Source: Leifsonia sp040686855 | GTDB taxonomy: Bacteria; Actinomycetota; Actinomycetes; Actinomycetales; Microbacteriaceae | Reading direction: 5' to 3' | NCBI RefSeq assembly: GCF_040686855.1 | Contig: NZ_JBFBOG010000002.1 | Coordinates: 1 to 64,000, forward strand | DNA: 64,000 nt | Shown: in pieces, positions 59,592-64,000 of the stretch | Layout: each line of letters opens with the position of its first letter | How positions within the stretch are numbered: the stretch's first letter is position 1 | Program-made: the position numbers and the translations under genes | Notes under the pieces: generated by a model | Database searches by the model: none | Seen by the model: the letters and a program-made list of their open reading frames with translations, nothing else | What the model was told of the DNA's origin: nothing

Positions 59592-60287
59592 ATGGACGAC
59601 GACCGTCGCCGCTCCCTCGCCACCGGCGTGCTCTTCCTCCTCACGTTCGCCACGTCCATCCCGGGCGCGCTGCTCTATGGACCGGTCCTCAGCGATCCGG
59701 ACTTCGTCACCCGCCATGCCGGGTCGGGAGCGGTGCTCGCCGGTGCGCTGCTCGAGATCGCGCTGATCATCGCCAACCTGGGTACCGCGCTCGTTCTCTA
59801 CCCGGTGCTGCGGCGAACGACCCCGTCGCTCGCGCTCGCGTACGTCGTCGCCCGCGTCATGGAGTCGACGCTGATCGCCGTCGGCATCCTGAGCCTGCTC
59901 ACCGTGGTCACCCTGCAGCAGGACGGCGTCCCCGGTGCCGGCCCGGTCGCGGCCGCGCTCGTGGCGCTGCACGGCTGGACCTTCCTGCTGGGCCCCGGCT
60001 TCGTCGTAGGGCTGGGCAACGGCCTGATCCTCGGCTGCGCGTTGTACCGCTCCGGCCTGGTCCCGCGCGGCTGGGCGGTGCTCGGGATGGTCGCCGGTCC
60101 GCTGGTGTCGCTGTCCGGCGTCGCGGTGCTGCTCGGCGCGTACGGCCAGGTGTCGCCGTGGTCGGCGCTGCTCACGCTGCCGGAGGTGGTGTGGGAGCTG
60201 TTCCTCGGCGTCTACCTCACGGTGCACGGCTTCCGCCGGACCGCGGCGAGCGCCGCAGCGACGGTCAGAGCCCGAGCGACTTCTTGA
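59592..60287 (+). CDS. DUF4386-like multi-pass membrane protein
   Basis: This 231-residue membrane protein has about six helices, including ATGVLFLLTFATSIPGALLY at the start and a RVMESTLIAVGILSLLTVVT helix. The layout resembles DUF4386 proteins, which have no known function and are often paired with TetR or ArsR regulators. AAAGGACC precedes ATG 59592. It is under the TetR operators just upstream. Its 3' end overlaps the convergent csrA gene by 23 bp. It may be a transporter or sensor for the TetR ligand. Confidence 0.72.
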   Translation: MDDDRRRSLATGVLFLLTFATSIPGALLYGPVLSDPDFVTRHAGSGAVLAGALLEIALIIANLGTALVLYPVLRRTTPSLALAYVVARVMESTLIAVGILSLLTVVTLQQDGVPGAGPVAAALVALHGWTFLLGPGFVVGLGNGLILGCALYRSGLVPRGWAVLGMVAGPLVSLSGVAVLLGAYGQVSPWSALLTLPEVVWELFLGVYLTVHGFRRTAASAAATVRARATS

Positions 60288-60501
60288 TCAGCGCCTCGGC
60301 GTCGTCGGTGCCCGCGGCCCGCTCGGTCGCCTCCTGGTTGGCCTCGGTGACCGCCTTGACGACCTCGTCGCGCTGGATGCGGATGCCGCGCGGCGCGTCG
60401 ATGCCGATGCGGACGCCGTCCCCACGCGCATCGAGGATCGTCACGACGATGTCGTCGCCGATGAGCACCCGCTCCCCCGCCTTGCGCGTCAGTACCAGCA
60501 T
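60265..60501 (-). CDS. csrA: Carbon storage regulator CsrA
   Basis: This 78-residue RNA-binding dimer protein begins MLVLTRKAGERVLIGDDIVV and contains VRIGIDAPRGIRIQRDEV, the canonical CsrA strands and the GxDAPR loop. The C-terminus is extended by ~15 residues. It binds GGA motifs in mRNA leaders and in flagellated bacteria limits flagellin translation together with FliW. It lies 9 bp after the gene that follows flhA, so it is part of the flagellar operon. ATG 60501 has a GGGA just upstream. Confidence 0.95.
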   Translation of the reverse strand: MLVLTRKAGERVLIGDDIVVTILDARGDGVRIGIDAPRGIRIQRDEVVKAVTEANQEATERAAGTDDAEALIKKSLGL

Positions 60502-60510
60502 CGTCCCAGC

Positions 60511-61242
60511 CTATCCGGCGGGCGGCGCCTCCAGCCAGAGGACGGGCAGACCGAGGGCGTGGACGGAGTCGGGCGAGACGGTGAGGGAGGCGCCGGTCGC
60601 GACGACCGCGTCCACCGCGAGCACCGCATCCACGGCCCCCACCCACAGCGCGCTGTCGTCGTGCTTACGCGAGACGTCGACCACGACCCAGACCTGATCC
60701 GGGGCGGTGGCGGCGAGGTGGGCCGCGAGGTCGGAGACGGATGCGGGGCTCGGGAGCGAGAAGGCGGCGACGATCGGGATCTCGCGACGGACGCCGTCCG
60801 CGCGGGCGGCGAGGGCGTCGCGCCGGTCGGCCACGGACTGCACCTCGGCGTTCGCGTCGGCGGACGCGGCGAGGACGCGCGCGGCCTCGTGCACCTCGGC
60901 GCCCAGGCCGACGACCAGGGTGAGGTCGCCGCGGCCGCGAAGGCGCGCCGGCGGCGGTCCGACCGGGCGGGGCGGCTCGGGGAGCACCTGATCGAATGGC
61001 GACGTCTGCTCACCACTCGGCTCGGATTCGAGCCACGACTCACCACTCGCCAGGGTGGGAGCAGGGGCGGCAGCTGGGACGGACTCACCGGACGGAACGG
61101 ACCCCACCAGCTCTGGCGCATCCACCGCGCGCACCAGGTCGTCCAGAACCGCCTGGAAGGCCAGCGATGACGTCGACACCGCCGGCAGCACCTCCTCCTC
61201 GGCGCCGCCGCCCAGCCACTCAGGCCGCGATCGACTCCGCAC
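60511..61242 (-). CDS. FlhF-position hypothetical protein, P-loop lost
   Basis: This 243-residue protein lies between flhA and csrA, where flhF commonly sits. Its C-terminal half has DLTLVVGLGAEVHEAARVLA, which looks like a P-loop strand-loop-helix with the Lys and Thr gone, and DQVWVVVDVSRKHDD and LPVLWLEAPPAG strands. The N-terminal ~100 residues are Pro/Ser/Glu-rich. GTG 61242 is the longest start (23-bp overlap with flhA). GTG 61179 with GAGGAGG upstream is equally likely. A role in flagellar placement is inferred from position only. Confidence 0.6.
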   Translation of the reverse strand: MRSRSRPEWLGGGAEEEVLPAVSTSSLAFQAVLDDLVRAVDAPELVGSVPSGESVPAAAPAPTLASGESWLESEPSGEQTSPFDQVLPEPPRPVGPPPARLRGRGDLTLVVGLGAEVHEAARVLAASADANAEVQSVADRRDALAARADGVRREIPIVAAFSLPSPASVSDLAAHLAATAPDQVWVVVDVSRKHDDSALWVGAVDAVLAVDAVVATGASLTVSPDSVHALGLPVLWLEAPPAG

Positions 61243-63277
61243 CGCGGACCACCCCCACGGTCTCGATGGCGGCCTGCACGGCCGTCACCTCCTGGTACGA
61301 CAGCACCGCCAATCCGGCGATCTGCCTGGCGACCAGCCGCCGGATCGCCGGACGCAGCGCCGGTGCGCACACCAGCACCGCCGTCACTCCGGCGTCGTCG
61401 AGCCGGCCCGCCGTGTCCCGGATGGACGCGAGCACCGCCTCCAGCCGCACCGGGTCGAGGACGATCTGGGTCCCGTTCTCCGACGGCCGCAGCCCCTCGA
61501 GCATCGACTGCTCCAGGCCCGGGTCGATCATGATGACGCGCAGCGTCCCGGCATCGATGTGCGGCGCGACGACCGCCGGTCCGAGCGCCGAGCGCGCCGC
61601 CTCCACGAGCCCTTCCGGGTCGTTCGACAGCTTCGCCCGCAGGGTCAGCGCCTCGAGGATGCGCGGCAGGTCGTTGATCGGCACCTGCTCCGCGAGCAGC
61701 CCCTGCAGCACCCGCTGCACCTCGGCGAGCGACAGCAGGTTCGGGATCAGCTCCTCCACCGCGGGCGGGTTCACCTGCTTGACGCCCTCGGTGAGGAGGC
61801 GGACGTCCTCGCGCGTGAGCAGGCGGCCGGCGTTCGTGGTGATGATCGACGACAGGTGCGTGATCAGCACGGAGACGCGGTCGATCACCGTCGCCCCGCC
61901 CAGCTCGGCGCTGTGCCGCATCTCGGAGGGGATCCACTTCGCGGGCAGCCCGAACACCGGCTCCACCGTCGGCGTGCCCGGGAGGTTGTCGAGCGCGTCG
62001 CCGAGCGCGAGCACGCGGCCGGAGGGCGCCTGGCCGCGTCCGGCCTCCACACCCGCGATCTTGATGACGTAGGTCGCGGGCGGCAGCTCGGCGCTGTCGC
62101 GCGTGCGCACGGGCGGGACGATGATGCCGAGCTCCAGCGCGATCTTCCGCCGCAGCGCCCGCACCCGCGCGAGGAGGTCGTCGGACGCGCCGCTCACGAT
62201 GTCGACCAGGTCCGGCGCAAGCGTGATCTCGAGCGCGTGGACGCGCATCTGCTCGATGAGGTCTTCCGTGGTCTCGCTCTTCGTGGCCGTGGCGACCGCG
62301 TTCTTCGCCGCCTCCGCCTTCTTCTGGGCGGCCTGCGCGGTCTTGATGCGCTGCGAGGCGAGGATGAGGAACGCCCCGACGAGCACGAACGGGATGATCG
62401 GCATGCCGGGGATGAGCGCCAGCACGATGGCGGCGCATCCCGCGATCATCAGCGCGTTGCGCGACTGGCTCAGCTGGTTGCTCGCGGTCGTGCCCATCTC
62501 GGACTCGGCGTTGGACCGGGTGACGATCATGCCGGTCGACACCGCCATGAGGAGCGCCGGGATCTGCGACACCAGGCCGTCGCCGATGGTGAGCAGCGTG
62601 TAGTGGCTCACTGCGTCGCCGATGTCCATGCCGCGCTGGATCATGCCGATCGCGATGCCGCCGACGACGTTGATGACGATGATGAGGATGCCGGCGATCG
62701 CGTCGCCCTTGACGAACTTCGAGGCGCCGTCCATCGCGCCGTAGAAGTCCGCCTCCGCCGACACCTCCGCGCGGCGGGCGCGCGCCTGCTCCTCGGTGAT
62801 GAGGCCCGCGTTCAGGTCGGCGTCGATCGCCATCTGCTTGCCCGGCATCGCGTCGAGCGTGAACCGCGCGCCGACTTCGGCAACGCGCTCGGCGCCCTTG
62901 GTGACGACGATGAACTGGATGACGACCAGGATGAGGAAGACGACGGCGCCGATGATGATCGACCCGCCCACAGCGACGTGCCCGAACGCTTGGATGACCT
63001 GCCCGGCGAATCCATCACCGAGCACCAGGCGCGTGGACGCGACGTTGAGTCCGAGCCGGAACAGCGTCGCGACGAGCAGCAGCGACGGGAAGACGGAGAA
63101 GTCGAGCGGCTTCTTGACGAACATCGTGGTCAGCAGAATGACCAGCGCCAGCATGATGTTGACGATGATGAGCAGGTCGAGCAGCCACGCGGGCACCGGC
63201 ACGACCAGCAGCATGACGATGCCGACGACGCCGATCGGCACCGCGATCTTCCCGGCCAGTCCCTTGTTCTGCTTCAC
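61220..63277 (-). CDS. flhA: Flagellar biosynthesis protein FlhA
   Basis: This 685-residue core membrane component of the flagellar type III export gate has about eight N-terminal helices (VPIGVVGIVMLLVVPVPAWL and onward), the FHIPEP-region segment VAEVGARFTLDAMPGKQMAI, and a cytoplasmic C-terminal domain involved in export-substrate and chaperone docking. Start GTG 63277 overlaps the flhB stop (GTGA) and has GGAGGG upstream. Longer readings above are the flhB shadow. It forms one operon with flhB upstream and csrA downstream. Confidence 0.95.
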   Translation of the reverse strand: MKQNKGLAGKIAVPIGVVGIVMLLVVPVPAWLLDLLIIVNIMLALVILLTTMFVKKPLDFSVFPSLLLVATLFRLGLNVASTRLVLGDGFAGQVIQAFGHVAVGGSIIIGAVVFLILVVIQFIVVTKGAERVAEVGARFTLDAMPGKQMAIDADLNAGLITEEQARARRAEVSAEADFYGAMDGASKFVKGDAIAGILIIVINVVGGIAIGMIQRGMDIGDAVSHYTLLTIGDGLVSQIPALLMAVSTGMIVTRSNAESEMGTTASNQLSQSRNALMIAGCAAIVLALIPGMPIIPFVLVGAFLILASQRIKTAQAAQKKAEAAKNAVATATKSETTEDLIEQMRVHALEITLAPDLVDIVSGASDDLLARVRALRRKIALELGIIVPPVRTRDSAELPPATYVIKIAGVEAGRGQAPSGRVLALGDALDNLPGTPTVEPVFGLPAKWIPSEMRHSAELGGATVIDRVSVLITHLSSIITTNAGRLLTREDVRLLTEGVKQVNPPAVEELIPNLLSLAEVQRVLQGLLAEQVPINDLPRILEALTLRAKLSNDPEGLVEAARSALGPAVVAPHIDAGTLRVIMIDPGLEQSMLEGLRPSENGTQIVLDPVRLEAVLASIRDTAGRLDDAGVTAVLVCAPALRPAIRRLVARQIAGLAVLSYQEVTAVQAAIETVGVVRGAESIAA

Positions 63278-64000
63278 GACAGCCCTCCCAGCTGGGGTCG
63301 CATGGTGTGGATTCCGGCGGACGAGCCGCGCTTCTTGAGCGACATCACGAAGGCGAGCACCCGCGCCACCGCGTTGTAGAGCTCGACCGGGATCTCGTCC
63401 CCGATGTCGCACCCGGCGTGCAGGGCTCGCGCGAGCGGGATGTCCTTGACGATCGGCACCCGCTCCTCCTCCGCCTTCTCGCGGATGCGCAGCGCGATGG
63501 CGCCCGCGCCCTTCGCGACGACGCGCGGCGCCGACTTGCCCGGCTCGTACTTCACGGCGACGGCGATGTGGGTCGGGTTCACGAGCACCACATCCGAGCC
63601 TCCGATCGCGGCGATCATGCGGTTACGGCTCATCGCGAGCTGGCGCGAGCGCCGCTGCGAGCGCACCAGCGGGTCGCCCTCGGTGTTCTTGTTCTCGTCG
63701 CGGACTTCCTGCTTGCTCATGCGCGTGTGCTTGCGGTTACGGCGCATCACCACGAGCACGTCGAGCCCGGCCAGAACGAGACCGGCGCCGACCGCCGCCT
63801 GCAGCAGCCCCGCGGTGCCACCGGATGCGGCCGAGAGCAGCGACGCGAGCGGCATGGAGCCGGAGGTCAGCAGCACCGGCATCAGCCCCTGCACGACGAG
63901 ATACAGCCCGATCGCGACGACCGCCGACTTGAGCAGGGTCTTCGCACCCTCCCAGAGCGCGCGCATCCCGAACACCCGACCGAGACCCTGGACGAGGTTG
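63274..64000 (-). CDS. flhB: Flagellar biosynthesis protein FlhB (5'-partial)
   Basis: This is the C-terminal ~242 residues of the flagellar export switch protein; the frame is open to the window edge. It shows membrane helices (SAVVAIGLYLVVQGLMPVLL and LQAAVGAGLVLAGLDVLVV), the basic linker RRNRKHTRMSKQEVRDENKN, and the autocleavage motif NPTH in VLVNPTHIAVAVKYEPG. Cleavage between Asn and Pro switches export from rod/hook to filament subunits. The N-terminal helices lie beyond base 64000. It overlaps flhA by 4 bp. Confidence 0.95.
   Translation of the reverse strand, partial: NLVQGLGRVFGMRALWEGAKTLLKSAVVAIGLYLVVQGLMPVLLTSGSMPLASLLSAASGGTAGLLQAAVGAGLVLAGLDVLVVMRRNRKHTRMSKQEVRDENKNTEGDPLVRSQRRSRQLAMSRNRMIAAIGGSDVVLVNPTHIAVAVKYEPGKSAPRVVAKGAGAIALRIREKAEEERVPIVKDIPLARALHAGCDIGDEIPVELYNAVARVLAFVMSLKKRGSSAGIHTMRPQLGGLS

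Noticed and set aside
1..64000. tRNA, rRNA, riboswitch or transposase genes
   Set aside because: No convincing cloverleaf, conserved rRNA core, riboswitch core or transposase motif was seen by eye; small RNAs could be missed.

Overview
The window is a high-GC actinobacterial contig, most likely from a flagellated Microbacteriaceae of the Leifsonia type. The family content, frequent GTG starts, 4-bp gene overlaps, leaderless-looking promoters and a flhB-flhA-csrA flagellar block support this; the genus is inference. It carries three assembly or sequence defects. (1) Bases ~94-4978 are a low-GC segment coding for proteins that look like Acinetobacter mltD and a YejA-type binding protein. It is spliced in frame into a holA fragment on the left and into the 5' end of an ABC ATPase gene on the right, with no mobile element, so it looks like a contaminant or chimeric join. 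(2) A run of N (48808-48904) lies inside a tandem-repeat gene. (3) A HAD phosphatase gene at 44523-45192 is frameshifted at a run of six G.

Layout. 1-93 is a holA fragment. 4980-7300 is an ABC ATPase/permease pair. 7301-8280 is a lone DUF2087 gene ringed by five intergenic palindromes. 8346-14506 (minus strand) is a translationally coupled mannoside operon: ROK sugar kinase, SIS isomerase, GH38 alpha-mannosidase and a six-hairpin glycosidase-like protein. 14609-15520 is a leaderless-looking ArsR/SRPBCC pair. 15605-24785 (minus) is a seven-gene catabolic operon: FGGY kinase, LacD/YihT-like aldolase, Asp/Glu racemase-like protein, GH13_18 sucrose-phosphorylase-like enzyme, GH31/GH36-like glycosidase, tandem metallo-beta-lactamase protein and alpha/beta hydrolase. 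The divergent arm 24856-33190 has a DeoR regulator, a four-carbon acid sugar kinase (OtnK type), a class II aldolase (OtnC type), an asymmetric heterodimeric ABC exporter and a GH84 hexosaminidase. Then come a Stealth-family phosphotransferase, a phosphodiesterase, a GH2 beta-mannosidase and two Gfo/Idh/MocA dehydrogenases (33241-40698).

40775-45553 holds small membrane proteins, lipoproteins, an SDR and the broken HAD gene. 45556-52726 (minus) is a surface-protein locus: a giant glycine-rich/DUF11-repeat protein, a sortase, a lipoprotein, an unusually long signal peptidase I and a DUF4190-like membrane protein. 52990-58770 holds small acidic or membrane hypotheticals and a 13-TM protein with a lipase-like GxSxG domain. 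58830-60287 is a TetR/DUF4386 pair with two matching operators. 60265-64000 (minus) is the flagellar end: csrA, a possibly degenerate FlhF-like protein, flhA and partial flhB.

How it works together. Much of 8-41 kb looks like a glycan and sugar-acid utilisation region. Alpha-mannosidase, beta-mannosidase, hexosaminidase, kinases, aldolases and dehydrogenases would strip and catabolise N-glycan- or mannan-like oligosaccharides and a glycosylated sugar acid. Two near-identical LacI-type palindromes in front of the GH38 operon and in the GH2/Gfo-Idh divergent region suggest a shared regulator. Interspersed palindromes sharing the core ACACGCCG sit at convergent gene ends and around the DUF2087 gene. 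No tRNA, rRNA, CRISPR or transposase gene was seen.
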